Shown here: positions 37,243 through 45,182 of the stretch, in pieces
How positions within the stretch are numbered: the stretch's first letter is position 1
Layout of the letters: the number at the start of each line of letters is the position of its first letter
Source: Sodalis ligni
Lineage (GTDB): Bacteria > Pseudomonadota > Gammaproteobacteria > Enterobacterales > Enterobacteriaceae
Direction of reading: 5' to 3'
NCBI RefSeq assembly: GCF_016865525.2
Contig: NZ_CP075169.1
Coordinates: forward strand, 5,456,337-5,520,336
DNA length: 64,000 bases
Position numbers and translations under genes: made by a program
The notes under the pieces: model-generated
What the model saw: the letters and a program-made list of their open reading frames with translations, nothing else
Databases searched by the model: none
What the model was told of the DNA's origin: nothing

Positions 37243-37928
37243 TTTAAGCTCGAGCGCACGGTAACGCGGCTCTCGGTAGCCACCTCGCATATCGCTCGTC
37301 CTCGCATGGCTCTGGATGAAATCCCACGTCCAAAGCGCTTACATGAACTACCCTTTTCCTTAAATTTACTTATGCCAACTTTATCCTCGAACAATACAGA
37401 TAAAAATAAATCCTTACGTAATAATACAACATCTTCATTCTACTTCTTCTCACTATAAAAATTATATAACCTATTGATTATATTAACTTAGCAAGTAATG
37501 TTTTCGTTATTTATCTCTTGCCATCGTTAAAATAATTCCGTTATTATAGCCCAGCATTAGTTTTTTAAAGCGGGAACTTGCACTCCCTAGTATCAACGGC
37601 GGCATAATATGCATATTGTATTATGTCGTCTTCGCAGTAATCATGGTACCGCGAGCCAAACTCGCGCTTAATATCAATGGTGGCTCAGGTTGGGCAGCTT
37701 AAGGGCTGGCCGAGGAGTAGTGTGTACCGGTTGTGCAAACCCGTTCGGGGCCACCGCCATTGATAGTTTTTTATGCGGTGGTACTCGCAACCGAGGTCAC
37801 CGTATCTGTTTTCTTGCTTGTTATAAAACATCTGCGCTGCACCTCACCTTTATCAGGTGAAAACCATGGAAAATCTTATTGACCCCGCCAAGCTGTGTTT
37901 TGACGACGTCCAGTGCCAATGCCGGGCG
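37243..37928 (+). repeat. Long direct repeat A, P4-type satellite leader-like
   Basis: About 690 bases recur at 39032-39813. The 3' half (CGGCGGCATAATATGCATAT, TCAATGGTGGCTC, GGGCTGGCCGAG, GGCCACCGCCATTGAT, TTGCTTGTTATAAAACATCT, TTTATCAGGTGAAAACCATG) has the look of the leader found ahead of early genes in P4-like satellite prophages, with complementary GGTGGC and GCCACC that could fold into a regulatory RNA. The resemblance is from memory. The 5' part (CTCGAGCGCACGG onward) is of unknown origin. Confidence 0.6.
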
Positions 37929-37979
37929 CTGGCCTTTGCCGCCTATAAAATCGAAGATGAAGATGTGAGAGTTGCTTGA
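37866..37979 (+). CDS. Short open frame at the end of the leader-like repeat
   Basis: ATG GAA AAT opens MENLIDPAKLCFDDVQCQC and runs 37 codons. It starts ten bases after a purine-rich CAGGTGAAAA and sits where P4-like leaders place their first gene. The second repeat copy has the same start but diverges after RA (39751-39828). Probably the beginning of a truncated phage gene. Confidence 0.35.
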   Translation: MENLIDPAKLCFDDVQCQCRALAFAAYKIEDEDVRVA

Positions 37980-38109
37980 TCAAAGCGAAAGGCTGGACGC
38001 TACAATAAGCGGCTAAAAATCAGGCATCAGCCAGTACCGATCGTATTTGAAGAACTTGATAAAATTGCTCTTGTTTTGAGAAAAGCCACAGCCCTAGCTG
38101 CGGCTTTAA

Positions 38110-38298
38110 TCATTTGCTCGTTAACAGTTTCCCTACCGCTTCATGATGAGGACCTTTCATTGCCCTAATCGCTGGTGCCGCAGCGATTAACATTTTTCTA
38201 AGTTGCTCTTTCGTAAAGGAGATTTCTTTTCCTTGAACAAGCGATTCAGTTTCCAGCATTGGATTGCTGGAGGAGTTCAATTTGTTAACAAGAGACAT
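38110..38298 (-). CDS. Small 62-residue hypothetical protein, second gene of a two-gene cassette
   Basis: MSLVNKLNSSSNPMLETESL opens the protein; the ATG follows AGAGGAG by eight bases, a strong ribosome site. The C-terminal half (FTKEQLRKMLIAAAPAIRAM) is predicted helical, and the end is basic (HHEAVGKLLTSK). It lies 60 bases downstream of the GNAT-like gene on the same strand. I recognise no family. An antitoxin or accessory peptide for the upstream gene is possible but unproven. Confidence 0.55.
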   Translation of the reverse strand: MSLVNKLNSSSNPMLETESLVQGKEISFTKEQLRKMLIAAAPAIRAMKGPHHEAVGKLLTSK

Positions 38299-38358
38299 CG
38301 CTAAGCTCCTCTTTCTGTAATTAAAATATTATCGCTCAAATTTTTTCTACTTTCAAAT

Positions 38359-38913
38359 TTATTGATTATTTTGTAACCATTCGGGTATAAGATATGCTAA
38401 ATCGTCAGCTGACCTAAAGAGTAGAGAGCCGTCCCCAAATACATCTTTAAAATGGAAGTTCTTCATATAATGTCGAAGAATTTCTTCATTTACAGGGTTT
38501 TCAATAAAGATACCGAGTCCGCGAATTTCTTTCAAAAAATATAAGATTGTTACTATACTATATGCGGTCATTCGCCCATCCAGTTCATCTCCTTCGTCCG
38601 CAAAACTCTGCAACATTTCTATAACTACTTTACGTTCTGTAGTGATATATCGGCAAGCGCAACAGCCCGAGGGCCTTTCTCCATTAGAAAAGATCTTAAA
38701 ACAAAAATTGTAGTGTTCATTATGATCTATATCCTGTCCGACATTTAACCATTCAAGCGGAAATGGCGACTGCCGTGAAAAGTGTATGCACCATCGTAAA
38801 TCCTCCTGACTCATACGGTTGACTCTTAGTGAGCTATTAGTTTTTAGGAAGTAATCATTAGTTTCAAGGATGGCTATTTCTGCGGCAGCCCTTACGTTTT
38901 TATTATGGAACAT
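38359..38913 (-). CDS. GNAT-like protein, first gene of a two-gene cassette
   Basis: A 184-residue protein. The middle and end (CCACRYITTERKVVIEMLQS, LYFLKEIRGLGIFIENPVNE, EILRHYMKNFHFKDVFGDG) have the order of GNAT acetyltransferases: strand, helix, an IxIENPVN turn, then a helix ending in an F-like residue near the motif usually written YxKxGF. The acetyl-CoA loop is not clear, so the call is tentative. It sits on AT-rich DNA between two long direct repeats, like cargo of a mobile element. The ribosome site is weak. Confidence 0.45.
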   Translation of the reverse strand: MFHNKNVRAAAEIAILETNDYFLKTNSSLRVNRMSQEDLRWCIHFSRQSPFPLEWLNVGQDIDHNEHYNFCFKIFSNGERPSGCCACRYITTERKVVIEMLQSFADEGDELDGRMTAYSIVTILYFLKEIRGLGIFIENPVNEEILRHYMKNFHFKDVFGDGSLLFRSADDLAYLIPEWLQNNQ

Positions 38914-39031
38914 ACATTTTTTGGTCTTATTTATTCTTTCTCATAGTGTAATATCGTTATGCCAACGGAAGCTAAATCTATATTAAATGATTCTCGCGCG
39001 GCGATAGGCGCTTCTCAAATGACTCAGCATA

Positions 39032-39813
39032 TTTAATGCTCGAGCGCTCGGCAGCGCGGCTCTCGGTAGCCACGTTGCATAACGCTCGTCCACGCGTGTC
39101 TCTGGATGAAATTCCACGTCCATAGCGCTTACATGAACTCCCCTTTACTCAATTATGAATAGTCTAAGTCAAGCCAGGCATTATTTTTAATCTCTTTCCA
39201 AGTAATATCACTGCATCACTAATTTCAATGATAATTAATATTTACTTAAATTTACTTATGCCAATTTTGTCCTCGAACAATACAGATAAAATAAATATTC
39301 ACGTAATAATATAATATCTTCATGTAACCTCATCTCACGATAAAATTATATAACCCATTGATTATATTAACTTAGCAAGTAATATTTTTGTTATTTATAC
39401 CTTGCCATCGTTAAAATTTTTCCGTTATTATAGCCCAGCATTAATTTTTAATGCAGGGACCCTCACTCCCTTGAAGCACACGGCGGCATAATATGCATAT
39501 TGTATTATGTCGTCTTCTCAGTAATCATTGAGCGGCAAGCACGAACTTGCTGTAATATCAATGGTGGCTCAAATTGGGCAGCCTTAGGGCTGGCCGAGAA
39601 GAAGTGTGCACCGGTTGTGAGATCCCGATTTGGGCCACCGCCATTGATTTTGTTTATTGCGGTGGTACTCGCAACCGAGGTCGCCGTATCTGTTTTTTTT
39701 GCTTGTTATAAAACATCTGCGCTGCGCCTCACCTTTATCAGGTGAAAACCATGGAAAATCTTATTGACCCCGCCAAGCTGTGTTTTGACGACGTCCAGTG
39801 CCAATGCCGGGCG
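39032..39813 (+). repeat. Long direct repeat B, P4-type satellite leader-like
   Basis: Second copy of the repeat at 37243-37928, with an extra 100 bases (about 39141-39240) near the start and scattered differences. Both copies end at GCCGGGCG. The unit from A to B is about 1.8 kb and holds the two-gene cassette. Confidence 0.6.
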
Positions 39814-39828
39814 AGCGGGCCATTTTAA
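39751..39828 (+). CDS. Truncated copy of the short leader-end frame
   Basis: Same start as the frame at 37866 (MENLIDPAKLCFDDVQCQC) but ends after 25 codons once the repeat is left at 39813. Supports a recombination junction there. Confidence 0.3.
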   Translation: MENLIDPAKLCFDDVQCQCRASGPF

Positions 39829-39903
39829 GTACATCAACCCGAGTGATGATTGATCATTGAGGACGGATCGTAATCAAGCCGGCGTATACGGTGGCGAAAG
39901 AAA

Positions 39904-39972
39904 ATGCAAGGCTTGCTAACCGGCAAAGCGCCTGTGCAGGTTGACGAACCCGACACGGAGGTGACGGCATGA
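39904..39972 (+). pseudogene. hsdS: 3' end of a type I restriction specificity gene
   Basis: MQGLLTGKAPVQVDEPDTEV followed by TA and a stop resembles the usual C terminus of HsdS (GLMQxLLTGKxxV). The stop TGA overlaps the ATG of the following DUF1016 gene (ATGA), the known order hsdS-DUF1016-hsdR in some type I loci. The rest of hsdS and hsdM are missing, replaced by the leader-like repeat. Confidence 0.6.
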
Positions 39973-41025
39973 CACCAGAGCTCCATGCTTCATTGACTCT
40001 AGTACCCAGCGGCTACGCTGCCTGGCTGGCCGACCTGAAGTGTCGTATCCATAACGCCCAGCAGCGTGCCGCCCTGGCGGTCAACCGGGAACTGGTGGGC
40101 CTGTATTGGCAGATAGGTCGCGATATCCTGGCACGGCAAGCTGAGCAGGGCTGGGGTGCCAAAGTCATTGAACGGCTGGCGCATAAATTTACGCACAGCT
40201 TTCCCCGAAATGAAGGGCTTTTCACCGCGTAACCTCAAGTATATGCGCGCTTTTGCCGAAGCGTGGCCGGATTCAGAATTTGTGCAAGCGGTGCTTGCAC
40301 AATTGCCCTGGTATCACCAACTGGCCCTGTTGGACAAACTTAACCGCCCTGAAGAGCGCCGCTGGTATGCCTTCAAGGCTATTGAGCATAACTGGTCGCG
40401 TAATGTACTGGTAATGCAGATTGAAAGTCGCTTGTTACAACGAAGCGGCACCGCAGTGACTAACTTCGATGTCAGCCTGCCTCAGGCGCAGTCTGACCTA
40501 GCTCGTGAATCACTCAAAGACCCATACCGTTTCGATTTCCTAGGGCTGACTGAGGAGGCCCAAGAACGTGAGGTGGAAGATGCTTTGGTAAAACATGTAA
40601 CCGAGTTTCTTCTGGAACTGGGCGCGGGCTTCGCCTTTGTCGGGCGACAGGTGTTGCTGGATGTGGGTGGCGATGAGTTCTTTATCGACCTGTTGTTTTA
40701 CCATCTCAAGTTGCGCTGCTATGTGGTAATCGAACTCAAAGGCGGAAAATTCAGGCCGGAGCATTTGGGGCAACTGGGGTTCTATCTGACAGCCATTGAT
40801 CGGCAGGTGAAAAACGAGCAGGACAACCCTGCCATCGGTCTTCTGCTGTGCAAGAGCAAAAACAAAGTGGTTGCCGAATATGCCTTAGGCGACAAGTCCC
40901 AGCCTATGAGTATCGCTGAATACAAATTAGTTGAATCCCTGCCTGCGGAGCTGCAAACCAGCTTGCCCAGCATCGAGCAACTGGAGCGGGAGTTGGCCTG
41001 GAATGCAGAAGAGGACTCAGCATGA
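39969..41025 (+). pseudogene. PDDEXK nuclease of the YhcG/DUF1016 family, frameshifted
   Basis: The first 70 residues (GYAAWLADLKCRIHNAQQRA, NRELVGLYWQIGRDILARQA) form the DUF1016 N-terminal domain. After VIERLAHK a one-base insertion in the T3 run at 40188-40190 shifts the frame. The following part continues as RTAFPEMKGFSPRNLKYMRA on through LPWYHQLALLDKL to the nuclease core, GDEFFIDLLFYHLKLRCYVV and IELKGGKFRPEHLGQLGFYL, the PDDEXK-type D...ELK residues. Total about 350 residues. It sits between hsdS and hsdR remnants. DUF1016 proteins in such loci are thought to belong to mobile defence. Inactive if the insertion is real. Confidence 0.85.
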
Positions 41026-41124
41026 GCGAATACAGCTAAGTCGAAACACAATGTCTAGACCAACTGGTTGAGCTAGGCTGGGCAGTAATCGACCAGAGTA
41101 GCGGCATCCCGCAACATGCTATCT
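41022..41124 (+). pseudogene. hsdR: 5' end of a type I restriction subunit gene, with stop codon
   Basis: ATGAGCGAATACAGC is followed by TAA in place of a Leu-type codon, then VETQCLDQLVELGWAVIDQS and SGIPQ, as at the start of HsdR proteins. The similarity ends near 41124, where a fragment of the leader-like repeat begins. Only about 34 codons remain. Confidence 0.7.
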
Positions 41125-41127
41125 CAG

Positions 41128-41174
41128 TCTGCAGTGTGTTGCGGTTGTGCAAACCCGATTTAGGCCACCGTCAT
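41128..41174 (+). repeat. Third fragment of the leader-like repeat
   Basis: GGTTGTGCAAACCCGATTTA followed by GGCCACCGTCATTGAGAGT matches 37727-37765 in repeat A. It marks the junction where the hsdR body was lost. 41175-41354 beyond it holds no feature I can name and serves as the present upstream region of xylR. Confidence 0.6.
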
Positions 41175-41354
41175 TGAGAGTCTTCAGCAGCTGCTTACCA
41201 TGGAAAATGAGAGGGAAGCAGCACTGCCCCCGGCCCCGGTTTTTCCGTCGGTTTTTTATCGCGGATTTGCTAGCTGGCGCACACGCGGTTAATACTTCTC
41301 CCGCGTTACTGGGTATATGCTGGCTACCGGACGATTTTTGCGAGAACACCCTGT

Positions 41355-42533
41355 ATGTTCGAAAAACGTTATCGCATCACATTGTTATTTAACGCCAATA
41401 AAGTATACGACCGCCAAGTGGTGGAAGGCGTGGGGGAATATCTGCAGGCATCCCAATGCGATTGGGATATTTTTATCGAGGACGATTTCCGCTGGCGGAT
41501 CAATCGTATCGAGGACTGGCTGGGAGACGGCGTTATCGCCGATTATGACGATCGGGAAATAGAGCAGCTGCTGAGCGGCGTCGACGTGCCCATTGTCGGG
41601 GTCGGCGGTTCCTACCAGGACGACGAAGACTACCCGCAGGTGCATTACATCGCCACGGATAATCACGCGCTGGTGGCCAGCGCCTTTATGCACCTGAAGG
41701 AAAAAGGCATTAACCGCTTTGCCTTTTACGGATTGCCCCCCAGCAGCGGCAAACGCTGGTCCCAGGAGCGGGAACAGGCCTTCCGCCAGCTCGCCGCCGA
41801 TGAATATTACCAGCCCATAGTCTACCAAGGGGTGGAGACCACGCCGGACAACTGGCAATACGCCCAGAACCGGCTGGCGGACTGGCTGCAATCCCTGCCG
41901 TCCCACACCGGCATCATCGCGGTCACCGATGCCCGCGCCCGCCATTTGCTGCAAGTGTGCGAGCACCTGAATATCGCTATCCCGGAGAAGCTGTGCATTA
42001 TCGGCATCGATAACGAAGAGCTGGCCCGCTGCCTGTCGCGGGTGCCCTTATCCTCCGTGGCCCAGGGCACCCGACAAATGGGCTACCAGGCCGCCAAGCT
42101 GCTGCATCAGCTGTTGAATCACTCACGTTTACCGTTGCAGCGGATACTGGTGCCGCCGCTCAAGGTGGTGGAGCGCCGCTCCACGGATTTCCGCTCCCTG
42201 CGCGATCCGGCGGTGATCCAGGCTATGCACTATATCCGCTATCATGCCTGCAAGGGCATCAAGGTGGAGCAGGTGCTCGACGTGGTGGGCATGTCCCGTT
42301 CAAACCTGGAAAAACGCTTCAAGGACGAGACCGGCAAAACCATCCATAACGTTATCCACGAAGAGAAGCTGGAGAGCGCGCGCAATTTATTGGTCTCCTC
42401 CTCGTTAACCATCAATGAGGTCTCGCAAATGTGCGGATACCCTTCGCTGCAATATTTTTATTCCGTGTTTAAAAAGGGCTTTGAAATCACCCCCAAAGAG
42501 TATCGCGATAACCATATGGAGCTTCACTTTTAA
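41355..42533 (+). CDS. xylR: Xylose operon activator XylR
   Basis: XylR binds D-xylose and activates xylA and xylF together with CRP. The 392-residue protein has a LacI-like ligand domain (RITLLFNANKVYDRQVVEGV, GVIADYDDREIEQLL, IGIDNEELARCLSRVPLSS) and a C-terminal AraC-type DNA-binding domain (VEQVLDVVGMSRSNLEKRFK, INEVSQMCGYPSLQYFYSVF). It matches E. coli XylR from the first residue. In E. coli xylR belongs to the xyl locus; here it is 13 kb from xylB, with accessory DNA between. There is no evident ribosome site; the sequence before the ATG is not that of a typical xyl locus. Confidence 0.95.
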   Translation: MFEKRYRITLLFNANKVYDRQVVEGVGEYLQASQCDWDIFIEDDFRWRINRIEDWLGDGVIADYDDREIEQLLSGVDVPIVGVGGSYQDDEDYPQVHYIATDNHALVASAFMHLKEKGINRFAFYGLPPSSGKRWSQEREQAFRQLAADEYYQPIVYQGVETTPDNWQYAQNRLADWLQSLPSHTGIIAVTDARARHLLQVCEHLNIAIPEKLCIIGIDNEELARCLSRVPLSSVAQGTRQMGYQAAKLLHQLLNHSRLPLQRILVPPLKVVERRSTDFRSLRDPAVIQAMHYIRYHACKGIKVEQVLDVVGMSRSNLEKRFKDETGKTIHNVIHEEKLESARNLLVSSSLTINEVSQMCGYPSLQYFYSVFKKGFEITPKEYRDNHMELHF

Positions 42534-42543
42534 CCGAACGGGA

Positions 42544-42655
42544 AACAGCGGGCATGCAACGAACCTGTTAAAGGGAGAGCGTGCTGATGGGGTCGAAGCG
42601 GGCGTGGTTTTTCCGCCCGCCAGAGCGCCCCACAGCACGCCAGGCCCGCTATCTC
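42544..42655 (+). repeat. Nested palindromic intergenic repeat downstream of xylR
   Basis: Same unit as 26538-26650: GCAACGAACCTGTTAAAGGG, then GTGCTGATGGGG/CCCCACAGCAC enclosing GCGGGCG/CGCCCGC. The motif GCAACGAGCCGGTTAAAGGG follows again after the hairpin. It separates the convergent xylR and HxlR genes. Confidence 0.75.
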
Positions 42656-42674
42656 CGAACGTGCAACGAGCCGG

Positions 42675-43097
42675 TTAAAGGGAGCCGGCCTCTTGCATCG
42701 ACCGGGGCCGGGCGGCCCGCGACCGCACAATCCGCGGCATATTGAATTCAATCCAATCCGCCAATGCCTCGATTTTTTCCCCCGCCTCTTCCCCCAACGG
42801 ACTCAGGCTATACTCTACATGGGGCGGCACGACGGGGAACGGCTTTCTAACCACCAGCCCGTCGTCCTCCAGCCATTGCAACGTCTGTGAGAGCATCTTT
42901 TCGCTGACGCCGCCCACTTTGCGGCGCAATTCGCTGAAACGGTGAGTGCCCTGCGCCAGCGCGATGAGCACCAGCACCCCCCAACGACTGGTCATGTGCT
43001 TCAAAATTTCACGAGAGGGGCAGTTTACATCCAGCAATTCCCCTCGCTGCATCTTGGTAGCCAGGGAGTCATTCGGCGTGCCGTTTATTATCATCAT
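42675..43097 (-). CDS. ytfH: HxlR-family transcriptional regulator (YtfH-like)
   Basis: A 140-residue winged-helix protein: CPSREILKHMTSRWGVLVLI, FSELRRKVGGVSEKMLSQTL, QWLEDDGLVVRKPFPVVPPH and VEYSLSPLGEEAGEKIEALA are the usual HxlR blocks, including the N-terminal Cys that may sense electrophiles. It is divergent from qorB as ytfH and ytfG are in E. coli, and probably represses it. Two ATGs open the gene (43097 and 43094). Confidence 0.85.
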   Translation of the reverse strand: MMIINGTPNDSLATKMQRGELLDVNCPSREILKHMTSRWGVLVLIALAQGTHRFSELRRKVGGVSEKMLSQTLQWLEDDGLVVRKPFPVVPPHVEYSLSPLGEEAGEKIEALADWIEFNMPRIVRSRAARPRSMQEAGSL

Positions 43098-43114
43098 ACT
43101 TACCTTTTTGTTAG

Positions 43115-43133
43115 TACTTACTAAAAGTTAGTA
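43115..43133. promoter_or_regulatory. Likely operator between ytfH and qorB
   Basis: TACTTACT-N3-AGTTAGTA is an imperfect palindrome (one mismatch) in the 80-base divergent promoter region, the expected place for HxlR binding. Confidence 0.5.
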
Positions 43134-43177
43134 TAAAAGCTAAAGTGGCATTACTAAACCATACAGGAGAAAAAAAT

Positions 43178-44047
43178 ATGATCGTTGTTACTGGTGCTAC
43201 GGGCCAATTGGGCCGTCTGGTTATTGCCGAATTATTAAAAACCCGGCCGGCCGCAGAGCTGATTGCCGCCGTGCGTTCGCCGGCGAAGGCCCAAGATCTC
43301 GCCGCCCTGGGCATCAATGTCCGCCAGGCCGACTATAACGAACCCGCTACGCTGGACAAGGCATTCGAGGGCGCGGAAAAAGTGCTGCTGATCTCCTCCA
43401 GCGACGTCGGCCGGCGCGTACCGCAGCACCGCGCCGTGATAGAGGCCGCCAAGCGGGCAAACGTAAGTCTGCTGGCCTACACCAGTTTATTGCATGCCGA
43501 CACCAGCCCGTTAACCATCCTCGGCGAAGAACATCGCGCCACTGAAGCGCTGTTACAGGATTCCGGCCTGCCGGTAGCGCTGTTGCGCAACGGCTGGTAT
43601 AACGAGAACTACGCCATGGGTATCCCGGCGGCCATCGCCATCAACTCATTGGCCGGATGCGCCGGGGACGGCCTGATCTCCTCCGCCACCCGCGCCGATT
43701 ATGCCGCCGCTGCCGCCGCCGTGCTCACCGGCACCGGTCATGCCGGCAAGATTTATGAACTGGCGGGAGACGAGGCTTATACGCTGACGGACCTGGCGGC
43801 GGAAATTTCCCGCCAGTCCGGCACGGTGGTGAATTATGTCAACCTGACGCAGGCGGGGTATCAGGAGCTGCTCAAACAGGCGGGCCTGCCGGAACCGGTG
43901 GCCGCCATGCTGGCGGATTCCGCCGCCGGAACGGCCAAGGGCGGACTGTTCGACAGCCGCCGCCAGCTGAGCCGGCTTATCGGCCGCCCCACCACGCCGA
44001 TGGCGCAAACCGTGGCGGCTACGATCAAACGGACCGCGGCGGCTTAA
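43178..44047 (+). CDS. qorB: NAD(P)H:quinone oxidoreductase QorB (YtfG)
   Basis: An NmrA-type SDR of 289 residues that reduces quinones using NADPH. MIVVTGATGQLGRLVIAELL has the GxTGxxG nucleotide-binding loop, followed by VRSPAKAQDLAALGINVRQA and YTSLLHADTSPLTILGEEHR, and LRNGWYNENYAMGIPAAIA is characteristic of QorB. GGAGAAAAAA precedes the ATG at 43178. Upstream codons from 43145 have no support. Confidence 0.92.
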   Translation: MIVVTGATGQLGRLVIAELLKTRPAAELIAAVRSPAKAQDLAALGINVRQADYNEPATLDKAFEGAEKVLLISSSDVGRRVPQHRAVIEAAKRANVSLLAYTSLLHADTSPLTILGEEHRATEALLQDSGLPVALLRNGWYNENYAMGIPAAIAINSLAGCAGDGLISSATRADYAAAAAAVLTGTGHAGKIYELAGDEAYTLTDLAAEISRQSGTVVNYVNLTQAGYQELLKQAGLPEPVAAMLADSAAGTAKGGLFDSRRQLSRLIGRPTTPMAQTVAATIKRTAAA

Positions 44048-44114
44048 TCCGGGCTGGCTTTCCGGCCACGCGATGTTGCATCACACCGGCCGGACAGTGC
44101 CGATTAACCCGGCC

Positions 44115-44546
44115 TTAAAACGGCTTAAGCTGGATCAGCAGCACGATAATCACCAGCGCCGCCAGGGTAAAACCGGCGGCATGGCGCAAAATGGCGGGCG
44201 CCTGCAGTTGGGATTCCCCCAGGCTGCGCCGAAAGGATCCCGACTGGATACCGTGCAAAGCCGATAGCGCCAGCACAAAAACGCCCTTGAGCAGCAATGA
44301 GTAGGATGGCGGCCAATTGCCCATCATCAGCAACGCCAGGCCGGACAGCCAGCTCAACAGCATGGCGGGCATGGTCACCGTCTGATTCCAGCGTTGAATG
44401 GCGGTAAAGATACGCAGGGAGGGAGAAAGCTCCAGGGGTGGGATCTTTTTCCAGCTGTTCATGGCCAGGGCCAGAATAAGCATGCCGCCAATCCACAGCG
44501 TGAAGGCGACAAGATGCAGCGAAAGCAGCAGTAAATAAGTTGTCAT
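44115..44546 (-). CDS. Small four-helix membrane protein (CopD-like)
   Basis: A 143-residue membrane protein. Four hydrophobic segments are visible: LLLLSLHLVAFTLWIGGMLI, TMPAMLLSWLSGLALLMMG, YSLLLKGVFVLALSALHGI and AAGFTLAALVIIVLLIQL. The LHLVAFTLWIGG start resembles CopD/DUF families with a membrane His. Its start overlaps the upstream DUF3817 gene by four bases (ATGA), so the two are an operon. Role unknown. Confidence 0.6.
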   Translation of the reverse strand: MTTYLLLLSLHLVAFTLWIGGMLILALAMNSWKKIPPLELSPSLRIFTAIQRWNQTVTMPAMLLSWLSGLALLMMGNWPPSYSLLLKGVFVLALSALHGIQSGSFRRSLGESQLQAPAILRHAAGFTLAALVIIVLLIQLKPF

Positions 44547-44911
44547 GAATTCTTTTCCTTAGCCGAAATATCAAGGGCATCCGATCCGGCTGACCGCCTG
44601 GTGATCATACCCAGATTAAAAAAAGTGCCGAAGGGGATAAACGCCAGCAACAGCAACCTCGCCACCTGCCCCTTGCGCCACATGCCGCCGGAGGCGGTAT
44701 TAATCACCATCCAGGCGTAAAACAGGAAGGCCAGCCCATGCACCGGCCCCATCACCGCGACAATTTGCGGATAGCCGCCAAGATGTTTCAGCGGCACCGC
44801 GATACAGGTCAGAATAACCAGTGTGCAGCCTTCCACCAGGGAAGCCAGATGTAATTTTTTTAGCAATGAACGTTCCGGACCCTTCAGCTCCGGCTGCGTT
44901 TTTGGTGTCAT
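44543..44911 (-). CDS. DUF3817 membrane protein
   Basis: A 122-residue protein with three hydrophobic segments: LHLASLVEGCTLVILTCIAV, YPQIVAVMGPVHGLAFLFYA and ARLLLLAFIPFGTFFNLGMI. The EG near the first segment and GPVHG are the DUF3817 landmarks. It is co-transcribed with the CopD-like gene. 44912-45182 upstream contains no gene I can support. Confidence 0.75.
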   Translation of the reverse strand: MTPKTQPELKGPERSLLKKLHLASLVEGCTLVILTCIAVPLKHLGGYPQIVAVMGPVHGLAFLFYAWMVINTASGGMWRKGQVARLLLLAFIPFGTFFNLGMITRRSAGSDALDISAKEKNS

Positions 44912-45182
44912 GACCGCTATGACCTATGGCCGCGTTGACGGCGAAATGAGGTGTTTCGTCCTCGTGCCGCAACGACCACCGCCGTTGCGTTATGAAGGGC
45001 CTGGCCGACCGGAGTGATGGACTTGGGGGGATATGCCCGCAGCGGTCCCTGCCCGCCGAATACCTTTCCGGTCAGTATGGGCATTCTAACGGCCCGTCCG
45101 CCGGGCGGCAAGTAAGTCTCGGCCAGCAAAGAAGAAATGGGACGGACGCTCCATCTGCCTCGTCCGTCCGCCGGCCGAGATT

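Noticed and set aside
37113..37458. Open frames on both strands around 37.1-37.5 kb
   Set aside because: They overlap the direct repeat, have no ribosome site and no protein-like pattern, and the second repeat copy breaks them.
39500..39745. An 81-codon plus-strand frame in repeat B resembling a phage Ash-type leader product
   Set aside because: The reading is not kept open in repeat A; the conserved feature seems to be the nucleotide leader, so I did not call a gene.
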